A stretch of 64,000 nucleotides of DNA from Manihot esculenta. Its lineage: Eukaryota > Streptophyta > Magnoliopsida > Malpighiales > Euphorbiaceae. Positions within the stretch are counted from its first letter, which is position 1. Every line of letters starts with the position of its first letter. The position numbers and the translations under genes are program-made. Below, piece by piece: positions 25,488-37,200 of the stretch. The DNA lies in assembly GCF_001659605.2 (NCBI RefSeq), contig NC_035178.2:7291858-7355857 (forward strand), read 5' to 3'. The notes below the pieces were generated by a model that saw only the letters and a list, made by a program, of their open reading frames with translations, was not told where the DNA came from and searched no databases.

Positions 25488-26210
25488 TTGGGTAAACTGT
25501 AATTTAATCCCTCTAATTTAGTGAAATACAACCTTCATCCATCTGTTTTAAAAAACTTTTAATTTAATCCTTCATATTTAAAAAAACTGCAAAATAGTCC
25601 TTACCGTCAAATTTTCAGTTAACCTTTCGTTTATTTTAATAAAAATGACTAAACTACCTTTTAAGTAAAAAAATTCAACCAAACAGTATTCACACCATCC
25701 CAACACAGAAGGAGGAGGAGGAGGAGGAGGAGGAGGAGGAGGAGGAGGAGGAGGAGGAGGAGGAGGAGGAGGAGGAAGGATCAGAAAAAGAAGGAGGAGG
25801 AGGAGGAGAAGAAGAAGAAGAAGAAAGAAGAAGAAGGAGGAGGAGGAGGAGGATGAGGAGAAAAGGAAGAAGAGGATCAGGAGGAGAAGGAGAAGGAGAA
25901 GGAGGAGAAAGGATCGAGAAAAGAAGGAGAATGAGAAGAAGAAAAAGAAGAAGAAGAAGGAGGAGGAAGAGGAGGAGGAGGAGGAGAAAAGGAAGAAGAG
26001 GATCGGAAAAAGAAGGAGAAGAATGAGGAGAAAATGGTAGTTTAGTCATTTTTATTAAAATAAATGGAAGGTTAACTGAAAATTTGACGGTAGAGACTAG
26101 TTTACAGTTTTTTTAAATGTGAAGGATTAAATTGAAAGTTTTTTAAAATATAGAGACGAAATGTTGTATTTCACTAAATCAGAGGGACTAAATTGCAGTT
26201 TACCCAAAAA
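25488..26210. mobile_element. Foldback (long-TIR) element with GGA/GAA core
   Basis: The ends are long imperfect inverted repeats. The left arm (25488-about 25665) begins TTTGGGTAAACTGTAATTTA and contains TTTAGTGAAATACAAC, ACCGTCAAATTTTCAGTTAA and AAAAATGACTAAACTACC. The right arm (about 26035-26210), reverse-complemented, carries the same four motifs in the same order with few differences, about 175 bases in all. The core (25708-26035) is almost pure purine on the plus strand. No target-site duplication was clear. There is no transposase, so it is a MITE-like non-autonomous element. Confidence 0.75.
25708..26035 (+). repeat. Purine-only GGA/GAA microsatellite tract
   Basis: Starts with about 20 perfect GGA units, followed by mixed GGA, GAA and AGAAGG repeats for about 330 bases with only scattered pyrimidines (GATC, GATGAG). 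The opposite strand gives a Ser/Leu/Pro-repeat open frame, which is a by-product of the repeat. Confidence 0.95.
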
Positions 26211-27280
26211 TTAATCTCTTGCTTATGTTTTGTAGGGATATGTATATATATCTCGCTAATGTTGGCACATCATTTTCAATTCTATTTGAGCGTTTCTTTT
26301 TTGTCTGTTGCGGGTCACATTGCCAAGTTATAAACTCTTTTTGTTAGAGATTTTAAATGGTTTATTAATGATGGATAATTGAATATTAAATGTGAAGTTG
26401 ACTAATTTTTATTTATTTAATTAAAGACTTCATATTAATACTTTTCATTATATATATATATTTAAAATCTCGTGATTGTCTGAGTTTTGAGAGGTCTATT
26501 TTTATGCTATTCATTATTTAATTGAATTAAAACTCTTAGCAGTATGATTTGATTTTTTAGAAATCGATTTTGATATGGACCAATCGGATTAATTTGTAAA
26601 GTTTTTTAGATCATTTCTATTTTAACTGACAAGTATTGTGATTTGAATATATATAAAAACTGACTAGATATTTGTATATCTCGATTCACCCATGCTACTT
26701 AACCACAACTTGTGTGGGTGGTCTTTTCCCTCATTAATTAGCAGAATCAATTAATTAACATCAAAATCTAGATCTAAAAAGACCACCAAAATAAATTAAA
26801 GATAAATAATGAAAGACCATAGAGCATTAGTACATACAATTTGGCAGTCAGCCACCCACTAATTGGGTTGGTTAATAGCACTTGGGAGTCCTCGGACAAT
26901 TTCCACTCTCCTACCCTCCTCTCCTAGAATGTGTACCTAATTATCCGTGATGGATTTTAAATGCATAAATACTCAGTATAAAAAAAAGTTACATGTAATG
27001 TCTGGCATTAAAAATGAAAAGTTTTTATATTTTATATTTTTATTTAATCATACATATTAAAATTTTTTTTAAAGAAATCCACATTAAATTTCATATATTT
27101 ATATTATAAAATTCATATATATATAGATCTAATTTAAATAAGAATTATCTTTTTTCCAATAATGTATTTTATAATAATCAAACACGAATTCTTCGCTCGA
27201 GAGTGCAACATGACATGTTATTGCGCACCGAGTTATATAAAGAATTAAGTGAAAGTAGCAGTCACGCATGCATTGTGGCC
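26211..27280. promoter_or_regulatory. Intergenic region and promoter of the beta-galactosidase gene
   Basis: AT-rich, no gene. The promoter ends with TATATAAA at 27281-27288. Other candidate motifs are too short to support individually. Confidence 0.4.
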
Positions 27281-27288
27281 TATATAAA
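27281..27288 (+). promoter_or_regulatory. TATA box of the beta-galactosidase gene
   Basis: TATATAAA sits just before, and overlaps by one base, the first in-frame ATG at 27288. Transcription normally begins about 30 bases downstream, so that ATG is probably not transcribed. This argues for translation from 27327 or 27354. Confidence 0.6.
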
Positions 27289-27353
27289 TGGCAAAATTCT
27301 GTGAACAGAACAAGCTAAGCTTGGTTATGGGTTTACTGCAAGAGCATCACAGG

Positions 27354-30300
27354 ATGGTTCCTATGGTGTTTTACTCTGTGCTGGCAATAATCATCATCAG
27401 CATCCAAGGACAAGCAGAAGCAGTAGGAGAAAACAACGTAACATATGATGGAAGATCCTTGATTATCAACGGCCAACACAGAATTCTCTTCTCTGGTTCC
27501 ATCCATTATCCTCGCAGCACTCCTGAGGTATCGCTCATGCAAATTTCATTTCCCTTGAGTAGTTACACATGCCAAATGCATATGTTTTACTAAATTTTCT
27601 CTGCCTTTCTCGAGAAAGTGAAAGAATTTTCCATTTTCTAATTGAAGTTCAAACTCGTAGCTAAATGTGAATGCTTTTCTTCTTTACTCTTTGCCTTTTT
27701 TCTGTTAATTTTGGCGTCCAACTGATTTTCTTCTTAATCTTTACGCATAAAACCAAAACAGCGTAACAAACTCGATCCATTTGTCAAAGATGCTTTTGCT
27801 CTTGATGAGTATCAAATGAAAATATAGTGCAAACTTAAGGGCATTATAGTAAAATAAAGGTGGATGTATGGTGCTCAGTAGCGGTGCGAGCTGTAAAGGG
27901 TCTGCATGTCATAATATCTGTGAATAAAACTTTTACAGATGTGGCCATCTTTGATATCCAAAGCCAAAGAGGGCGGCCTAGACGTTATACAGACTTACGT
28001 TTTTTGGAACCTCCATGAACCCGTCCAAGGACAGGTGTGCCCTTTCCTCTCTCTCTTTCTCAAATGCTTATATTTTGAAAAAATTATTAAATACAACAGT
28101 GACATATACGACTATTAGACATTATTATAAAAACTTACATAAAATTTACTATAATTAATATTTATATTATGTTGTAATTTTTTTTAATGGTTAAACTGAA
28201 AATTCATTCTAAAGTCATTAAAATTAAAAAAAATTATTATTTAATTTCTATAATATAGAAAAATTTATTATTTAATTTTTTAATTTTAAAAATTATATTA
28301 AAATATATTTAATATTTAAAAAAAATAATTTTAACAGTTAATTATTATGAAAAAAATTAAAAGATTAATCAGTAGTATTTTTATAAAACTAAAAAACTAA
28401 TTAATGAGTTTTTTCATAATACAAACACTAAATAATAAATTATTTATCGACTAAAACTAAAAAAATAACTAATTAGTAATTTTTTTAATATTTTATAAAT
28501 ATTTTAAAATATTTTTTATAATTGAGAGATGAATTAATATTTTTCCTATAATAAATGGATTGGCTAGTAAAGTTGTCTAAAATTTACAATGTTTCATTCT
28601 GGACCCTCTGGTCAAATTCTGCACTTCTATTTTATCTTTTTCCTCTCATATTTGTTGCAGTATGATTTTAGCGGAAGAAAGGATATAATAAGTTTCATAA
28701 AAGAAATCCAGGCACAGGGTCTATATGTTTCCCTCAGAATTGGACCCTTTATCGAAGCTGAATGGACATATGGGTATACTCTTTACTGCTCAACTGTATG
28801 CAACATGACCAAATTCTTTAGCTTTTCATAGAGCATGATGAAGATATTTGATGGTGCAGGGGACTACCATTTTGGTTGCATGACGTTCCCGGCATCGTCT
28901 TCCGATCTAATAATCAACCCTTCAAGGTAATCAATGATTATTATTACAACTCTCAATTTACAGAAAAACTTGAAAAAGATTATATGACAAAAGTTTTCTA
29001 TTCATGGTGATGACAGGATCACATGCAGAGGTTTGTGTCCAAAATAGTGAACATGATGAAGTCGGAGAACTTGTATGCCTCACAAGGAGGACCAATCATA
29101 ATATCACAGGTTAAGACCATGGCAGTGTGTTTTCAAACGAAAATTGAGATTACGATGATGTTAAAGTTGTGAGCATACAGATTGAGAACGAGTACCAGAC
29201 AATTGAATCAGCTTTTCATGGGGAAGGACCAAGATATGTTCGTTGGGCTGCAGCCATGGCTGTGAGTCTTCAAACTGGTGTTCCCTGGATTATGTGTAAG
29301 CAAATGGACGCTCCTGACCCAGTGGTTAGTGAGATTTTTCACATGAGCTCAGGTAGCCTTTCCAAGTTATAAGCAGATATATATAACAAGCTTTCGTCTT
29401 TCAATCAACAGATAAATACATGCAATGGAATGCAATGTGGAGAAACATTTGCAGGACCCAATTCACCCAATAAGCCATCAATGTGGACAGAGAACTGGAC
29501 AAGTTTGTAAGTTTTAAAGAAATGCCTTTCTTTTCTAAAATTAAAAAATGCCATAATTTTGCAGTAATATTCATGAATATAAAAAAAATTGAAAATACCA
29601 ACAAGTGTTGGGATGGTTCGACACTTTTAATCCGAGACTAATTTAGCCTTAGTGAGCCAACCCAGTGTGAACATGATATCACCTGTAATTGTACTAAAAA
29701 AATGTTTCTGAAACCAATCTAGCAAATGAAAGTGGCTAAACAAGATTTTATAGGATGAAACCAACTAAAGCCTTTATGTTTGTCTGAAGCTATCAAGTAT
29801 ATGGTGGAGAAACTTACATGAGATCAGCTCAAGACATAGCATTTCACGTTGCTTTATTCATTGCTAAAAATGGAAGCTACGTAAATTACTACATGGTATG
29901 ACAACCACATTCTTTGAGAAATTATAATTTCCCTCTGTGATTTAACAACAGTTTTCTTTTTTTCCCCTGAAAGCATTTCTCTGTTTACAGTATCACGGAG
30001 GAACCAATTTTGGAAGAACAGCTTCTGCATTTGTAATAACAAGTTACTATGATCAAGCTCCCCTTGATGAGTATGGTAAGTTTTTATAATATTTTGTGCT
30101 AATCACATTAATTTGTAAAATTACAGTGTAAAATTATTCAATTGATGATTTCAGGTTTAATCAGGCAACCAAAATGGGGTCATCTTAAGGAATTGCATAC
30201 CACAATAAAGTCTTGCTCAAAGACATTACTTAATGGAGTACGTGATATTTTCCCCTTGGGAGAACTACAACAAGTAAGAAAATTATGACAAGTTACTAAA

Positions 30301-32785
30301 GGGATTCAGCATTTTTATTTCCAATCTTGTAAGTGTGATTGATTTTTTTCAAGCAATGTTTAAGTATAACTATGACAGATTGGATTTCCTCCACATTCAG
30401 GCTTATGTTTTCAAAGAAAATTCAGGGGAATGTGTGGCCTTTCTGGTGAATAATGATTTGACTCAAGATGTCAGAGTCCTATTTCAAGATATTTCGTTTG
30501 ATTTACCCCACAAGTCAATCAGTATTCTACCAGACTGCAAGACCATAACCTTTAATACAGCAAAGGTAAGGCCTAAGTACACGTTTTAATCGAGTGATTT
30601 TGAAATAGGGACAGAATAGTTAATTTCATAAAAGCTCGAGGATTTGTTAATAATTTACCCTAAATTATGCGTTAGAAATGGAATAACTACAGAATTAACT
30701 AATTTAATTTTTTTTGGCCCTAACAAAATATTCCTTGGACAGGTAAATGTACAGTCTCATATAAGGTCAGCTATGAAGCACCAGCAGTTCAATTCAATAG
30801 AAAGATGGGAAGAATACAAAGAAACTGTTGCTACATTTGACTTGACTTCTTTAAGAGCACAAACCTTGTTAGATCACATGAGCACAACAAAAGATACATC
30901 TGATTACCTTTGGTACACTTTCAGGTAAATACAAAGCAGGTCTTATAATATAAAAAAGATCAAATTGGATAAACGAGTATCTCGATACTTATAGATAAAG
31001 CAAATACTCGCTGAGATGACCTGAACTCTTTCTTCTACTGAAGTTCCGTATGCTGTAAAATTATGCAGGTTTCAAAATAATTTTTCAAACGCTCAATCTG
31101 TAATAAAAACCATTTCACACGGACACGTTCTGCACGCGTATGTCAACGGAGTATATGCTGGTAAACTTCTATATCTCCTAAGCTCTTTTAGCCATGGTAT
31201 TAGTGATGGTGATGCTAGATTACTTAGTTTTCATTTTGTTCTATCTACTAAGATCTCCTTATGCTTATTTATGTACTTGATTAATTATGGCATAATACAA
31301 CAATTGTGACATTTAGGGTCTGCTCATGGAAACCACAAGATCCCAAGTTTCAAAATGGAGAGTTCAATTTATTTGAGAAATGGGACAAATGATGTTGCCT
31401 TTCTTAGTGTAACAGTTGGGTTACCGGTAATTTTCAGTCGCAGTCCTCTCGTCTCTTTGGAATGACTCAACAACATTCTAATGACTGACAACCGCTTATC
31501 CACAGTACGGGAAATTCTTATTTAGACCAAGCTTAAGTGGATTCGTAGTGTAAAATGAGAGTGAGAACCATGCATTTACACTATACATCCATGTAAATCC
31601 GGTCTAAGTAAGTTTTCCCTTGACAGTTATAACATAAACAAGTTATTTTATTTGTTACAGGATTCAGGAGCATACCTTGAGCGTAAGGTCGCTGGATTAC
31701 GTACTGTAAAGGTTCAAGGCAAGGATTTCACTAACTATGAATGGGGATATCAGGTACTTCTGCCTATGCAATTACAGTCCTGCTATACTAGCACTATTTG
31801 GCTGCTCTATATTTTTCAGACATATATTCTTACATGGATTGGGTCTACGTAGACATATAGTGTAAATGCATGGGATTTCATATAGGTCCCATTGGTATTT
31901 TACACTGCGGATCCATATAAACCCATTTAGGCAAGTTTTTTCCCCTTGCCTGAAGTGGAGGTTATCATATAGCTTTCTTCTATATTTTATAGATGGACTC
32001 CATATATAATCACTGAGATCATTCTGATCCTTCTAAGAAATTTTTATTGATGAAGGTTGGCTTATTAGGAGAAAAGCTACAAATTTACACAGATAATGGA
32101 ACGAATAGCGTCCAATGGAATCAATTTGGAAGCTCTACTCATCAACCTCTCACATGGTATAAGGTATGAAAACTTCATTTGCTAATTCTTATTTCAATTT
32201 CATTATGCATATGTTGTCACAAACTGAGCACAAATTGTAGAATCATCAAGAATGAAATGAATCATACCAATTTTTTTTTCTTTTTCTTTATAATAAATTT
32301 TCAGATATTATAACCAGAAAAACAGAACATGAATGTTTCTTAGTATATTTACTATTATTAAAACATTCACCTAAATTTTTCTCTAATTTGTAATTGGCAG
32401 ACTCTCTTTGATGCACCAGCAGGGAATGACCCAGTTGCACTGAACCTTGGCTCAATGGGAAAGGGTGAAATTTGGGTTAATGACCAAAGCATCGGCCGAT
32501 ATTGGGTTTCATTTCAGACACCAAAGGGGAGGACTTCCCAGACAAGGTATTTTGATCTCGATTCTCGATTCATGATAAAATGGATATTTTCGATTCTCGA
32601 TTTGCCAACTATGGGTGAACTATTATTCTAGGTACCATATACCTCGATCTTTCCTGAGACCAACAGGCAACCTATTAGTTCTACTTGAAGAGGAGGGAGG
32701 ATATCCTCCTAGCATTACTCTTGACATCATTTCAGTCAGGACCATGAGTAGAAACGTGTCCGAATCACATCCATCTTCAGTTTAG
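27354..32785 (+). CDS. BGAL16: Glycoside hydrolase 35 beta-galactosidase, BGAL16-like
   Basis: Secreted or apoplastic enzyme that removes terminal beta-galactose from cell-wall glycans. Exons: 27354-27527, 27939-28034, 28661-28773, 28860-28926, 29017-29109, 29181-29324, 29412-29506, 29790-29895, 29991-30075, 30155-30273, 30401-30565, 30743-30924, 31069-31160, 31317-31426, 31661-31753, 32056-32163, 32401-32546, 32632-32785. That is 2142 nt, 713 residues, all frames continuous. Residues 1-23 look like a signal peptide ([15 protein letters not shown]...GQAEA). The mature part opens with [13 protein letters not shown] and [17 protein letters not shown]. The acid/base is the second Glu of QIENEY (about 185) and the nucleophile is in WTENWT (about 256). 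[11 protein letters not shown] and the beta-sandwich motifs follow. No C-terminal lectin domain is present, as in the short BGAL16/BGAL6/BGAL7-type enzymes. An in-frame ATG at 27288 would add 22 residues but overlaps the TATA box. Confidence 0.94.
28090..28560. repeat. AT-rich repeat insert in BGAL intron 2
   Basis: This part of the 626-base intron is far more AT-rich than the intron ends. It resembles, in inverse orientation, the repeat at about 16.6-17.06 kb; both share the TTTTATAATTGAGAG motif near one end. It is probably a copy of a dispersed MITE-like family. The ends are not defined. Confidence 0.4.
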
Positions 32786-34207
32786 GCCAAATGCACATGA
32801 CAGAAAAGAGATCTAAGGCATTCAACAAACTTTAAATTTCTATTTTCTTTTTTGAAGTTAAATGTAGATGGACACTGAATAGTTTATGGATGTCATCAAT
32901 AATTTAGATAGCTGAAGTCCTAATCTCAGCTCTTCATTTATTTTCTTCTCCTTGTATGTCTTTTCTTTTTCATTTTTTTATAATTTTTAACTTACCAGGA
33001 AAGAAAAAGGAAAAAAACTAATTAAAAGAAACAAAGGTCTCATATTATTTAACCAGATTGTATAAAAATATGCAATCATTCACTTAGAGATTTTGGGTTT
33101 TGCATGTAGAGATCAACAACCTTCTTTCTTTGTTGATAAAACTTGATGTGATTTATATTAAATTAAGATAAAAGTTATCAATGATGAATTGGAAGGGAAG
33201 AAGCTGTTAAAAAAAGAAAAAATCTAAAATGCTAAGGTCTAAGAAGTTAATAAAATGCTGTACATTAGTGATACATTCCTCTCGTAGACAGCAAGTTAGA
33301 AGCATTTGCACTTCTTTAAGCTGTATAATTGATTGCATCCTGCAGGTAGTTAGCATTGTGTTTGGCAGCCCCACACAAGCTGCTATATATAATTTTTTAA
33401 TCCTTGTGATGCTTTGAAATAAAAAAAAGTTTTACTGTGGTGGAGGAGGAGACGTCCCTCTCTTTATTATTTTTTTTATTTTGTCCACAAGTGATGTCTA
33501 ACCATTTCTTTACTACAGTATCATCTATTTCTATCACTCACGTATATATCAGTACGTACGGACATATGAGAGTCTCTCTCTACACCACACAACCATTTAA
33601 TTCTCTCGGCACACATACAAGTAGGGCTGCGAAATAATTAGACTAGTTATTATCCTTTACGTTACATCAACTGAGTTGGATTATTTCACGTTAGACTTGG
33701 ATTCGCGATTGACCCGACTCCACATGTTCGGATCAAAATTTGAGACGTTGGATTGATGGCTAAAGGAAGGATTGATGGCTAAAGGAAGGTTTCATGAATT
33801 TTAGATTATCGTTATTCTTTTGGATCCGGTTTTGTTAGAACAAAAAGAAGTCAGACGATCACGCGTTTTAATAAATAGAATTTTTTTAAAGCAATAAATA
33901 TGAAAAATTCACAAAGAGAGGGTTTAAAAAAAAATTAAAAGAAATATTTTCTTAGGAAAGTTCTGACCTGTTTAAATATATAAGATTTTGTATCAGCTGA
34001 CTATATAACTATAAGAATCGCCTAATTTTTCATCCTCGGCGACGAATCAACAATGTAAAAAACAGGGAATAAAAAAAAAAAATCAAAGACATCAACAAAA
34101 CGCAACAAAGGAGAGACAGTGTGTGTTTCCGTTCCTCTCGCACCTCAATTCTCTTTGATTCCGTTCAAGCAAAGACCCCACAAATCTCCACATTTTCCTC
34201 AGCCACA
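32786..34207. other. Intergenic region between BGAL and SWI3C
   Basis: Both neighbours read rightward. The first few hundred bases are BGAL 3' UTR, and the end is SWI3C promoter and leader. There is a possible TATA-like ATATATAAG near 33976-33984 and a short tandem repeat (ATTGATGGCTAAAGGAAGG) near 33752-33790. No other gene is seen. Confidence 0.45.
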
Positions 34208-37200
34208 ATGCCAGCTTCTCCCTCTTTCCCTTCAGGTAGTCTAATTCCTTCCACACGCTCAAAACCCCTTCTTATCCAACCCCTCTTCATTTTTCAAATT
34301 ATTCTTCAATTTTTTCTTTCAATTTGAACTTTTTAAGTTGTGTCAATACCAGATGGCAGAGGCAAATGGAAGAGGCGAAAGCGGGAGCCCCAAATCACTC
34401 CCAAACAACACCCCAAATACCAACACCGCGACCCTCATGATGACGACGACGACGACGCCATTGAGGAAGACAACGACAACCGCCACCACCATCTCGACGG
34501 TGATTCTGAGGACCACCTCAATCCCGACCTCACCCAGTCTGCTGTTCTTCCTGATTCCAGCCATATTGAAACCGAGGTGTTCGCTGATGGTGGGGTCCGC
34601 ATATGTGACTTCCCTTCCGTTACGAAGCTTGTGGTGAATCGGCCCCATGAGTCGGTTTTGGCTGTAGTGGCCTTAGAGAGCGCGAATTTGATTGGGGTCA
34701 GTAGTGGTAACGGTAGGAGTCAGGTGCCCAATTTGGAGAACGTTTCGTACGGGCAACTGCAGGCTGTTTCTGCTGTGCCTGCTGAGGGTTTGGGGTCTGA
34801 TCAGGAGAGGAATGACGGTGGAAATTCTGCTTATGTGGTGACGCCGCCTCCAGTTATGGAGGGAAAAGGTGTTGTAAAACGTTATGGGACTAGAGTTCAT
34901 GTGGTTCCAATGCATTCAGGTATTGTCATCTCCTAAAACTATTTGTTTCTGGGTTAGTACGTGTGTGAGTGTCACTAGAGAAGGAACTAAACTGTAGCTG
35001 TTTTTTTTTTATTCTTATGATGCATATGTTAAACTGGTAAGGTTTTGTGTAATTATTTCATTTCATGAAGACACTTGTGCTTATGGAGAAGTGGTTTTTG
35101 TGGTATTGATGTGCTCATTTTGAGTGCCACTGTAAAAATCGCCAATACTTTTGGTAGTTTATTGAACTTTTAGGCTTTAAATGTGTTGCAGTAGCAAAAC
35201 TGCGTGCGGATTGAAGCTATAGGTAGTGTTGGAAAGTTACGAGTTGTATAGGCTGAATCTAATTGTATTGCTTGATATTTTTCGATTTAAACTCTAACAT
35301 CTCTTATGAAGCCTTAATAAGAGTGGAAATGATTGTTCTGTTTGGTTCCTACTCCGAATGCTGTGAAGCTGTCTCCCTGACTTGGTTGGGCCTTGGGGCA
35401 TTAAATGCTCTGCAACTGTCACATTACCTGCATAAACTTAATTTAGGACTGATCTAGGATCACCCTCTGATCCGCATGCGTTTCGTTTTATAACCTTTGT
35501 AAATAATAATAATAAAAATCAGATCTTCAAGTAAAATCGAGCCATTTTACACTAAGGTTGGTTGCTTGTTTAAGTTCAGTAAACATGTTGCAATCCTCAT
35601 TCAAAGGAATTAAACTCATTTTAATTTTCATGCATACACACATATGCTCTCATGCTCTCACATCCACCCATGTTACATTTGTCTTAGAATAGTTTATAAT
35701 TATTCAAGCATCGTTATGTAGATAACTGTCTTTGTGTGCATGTGTATACACTGTCAAGTGGGCTCGCATGATGCTCATTGGTTTGAAGTTTCATTTAAAT
35801 TATTGTTTATGCTGTGATTGTGCATTGTTGTATTGATTTTGGTGTGCTATCATTGGGATTCTTTTGTGAATAGATTGGTTTTCACCGGCTACAGTGAATC
35901 AGTTGGAAAGACAAGTGGTGCCTCATTTTTTCTCTGGAAAATCACCAGATTATACACCAGAGAAGTACATGGAATGTCGGAATTATATTGTTGCTAAATA
36001 CATGGGGAATCCAGAGAAGAGAATCTGTGTTTCTGATTGTCAAGGATTGGTTTTTGGAATTGAGAATGAAGATTTGGCTCAAATTGTTAGGTTTCTTGAT
36101 CATTGGGGAATTATCAATTACTGTGCAGCCCCATCAAGTCATGAAACCTGGAATGGTGAGTCCTACTTAAGAGAGGATCAAAATGGCGAGGTTCATGTGC
36201 CATCAGCTGCTTTAAAGTCAATTGATAGTTTGATAAAATTTGACAAGCCTCAATGTAGGATCAAGGCAGCTGATATTTATTCACCATTGTCATGTCATGA
36301 TGATGATTTCTCTGACTTGGATAACAGAATTCGAGAGCGCATTTCTGAAAATTGTTGCACTTATTGTTGTCAGCCTCTTCCTGGCATGTATTATCAGTCA
36401 CAGAAAGAGGTAAGTATATAATTTGTCTATACTTTCTTTTTTAATCTATACCTCATCATTATATTGTTCTCTTCTCCACGCTTCATTGTTTTTTTGGCGA
36501 TTCCTTTTCCCTTGAAAGAATATCAGTCACTGAAATACACAGCAGGGAAGAGAATTATATACCTTGTTCTAATTATGGATTCTTAATCTAGTAGATGAGA
36601 ACAGGAACTGAAAAGGTAGGCGTGAGCTTTTTGCTGTATGAAGATGAATGCTAAGTACGTAATAAATATATTCAGTTGCTTGATTACATTAAAAATTGAA
36701 ATATGAGTTAAGGCATCAAATCAATAAGATTATGAGCAGGTTTTATGTATAGAGGGACTAGGTATAGGAATAAGTAAGTAGTTTTGGCGAGAACAGTTAT
36801 TTTAGCTGGTCCTTGTATATAAACAGATGAAAAAGGCCTATTCAGGGCATTCAATAATCAACAAAGCTAACTACTTTTCCCTCCTATTTCTCTCTCTCTC
36901 TCTCTGAATTCCCTCCCTTTCTTCTAATTCTCTCCCCTTTTCTTCTCTGTTTTCCGTTGCTCTCAGCAACTGTCACTGACATTGCCAGATCTGGTAGGGT
37001 TTGCCTAACACGTGTGTTAGGTTAATAGTGTTTCAAAGGAAAAATAAAAGTAAAATCAGCTATTAGGTGTGTAGAATATGTTTTCCCCCCTTAATGTAGA
37101 AAGAAATACATAATTTTGAGATTCTCAAATGCATTCATTGGCATGGGAAAAAATTGTAAGATGCCATTGGAGACCTTGGATTTAATTGAATCTTGATATT

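Noticed and set aside
25690..26049. 119-codon Ser/Leu/Pro-rich open frame on the minus strand
   Set aside because: It is only the complement of the GGA/GAA repeat; no non-repetitive coding sequence, start context or homology.
27288..27353. Upstream start for the beta-galactosidase
   Set aside because: The ATG overlaps the TATA box, and the extra 22 residues would push the hydrophobic signal segment away from the N-terminus.
34121..34327. 68-codon frame starting before SWI3C exon 1
   Set aside because: It is in another frame and reads through the first intron. The nine-residue exon from 34208 spliced at 34235 gives the expected SWI3C N-terminus.
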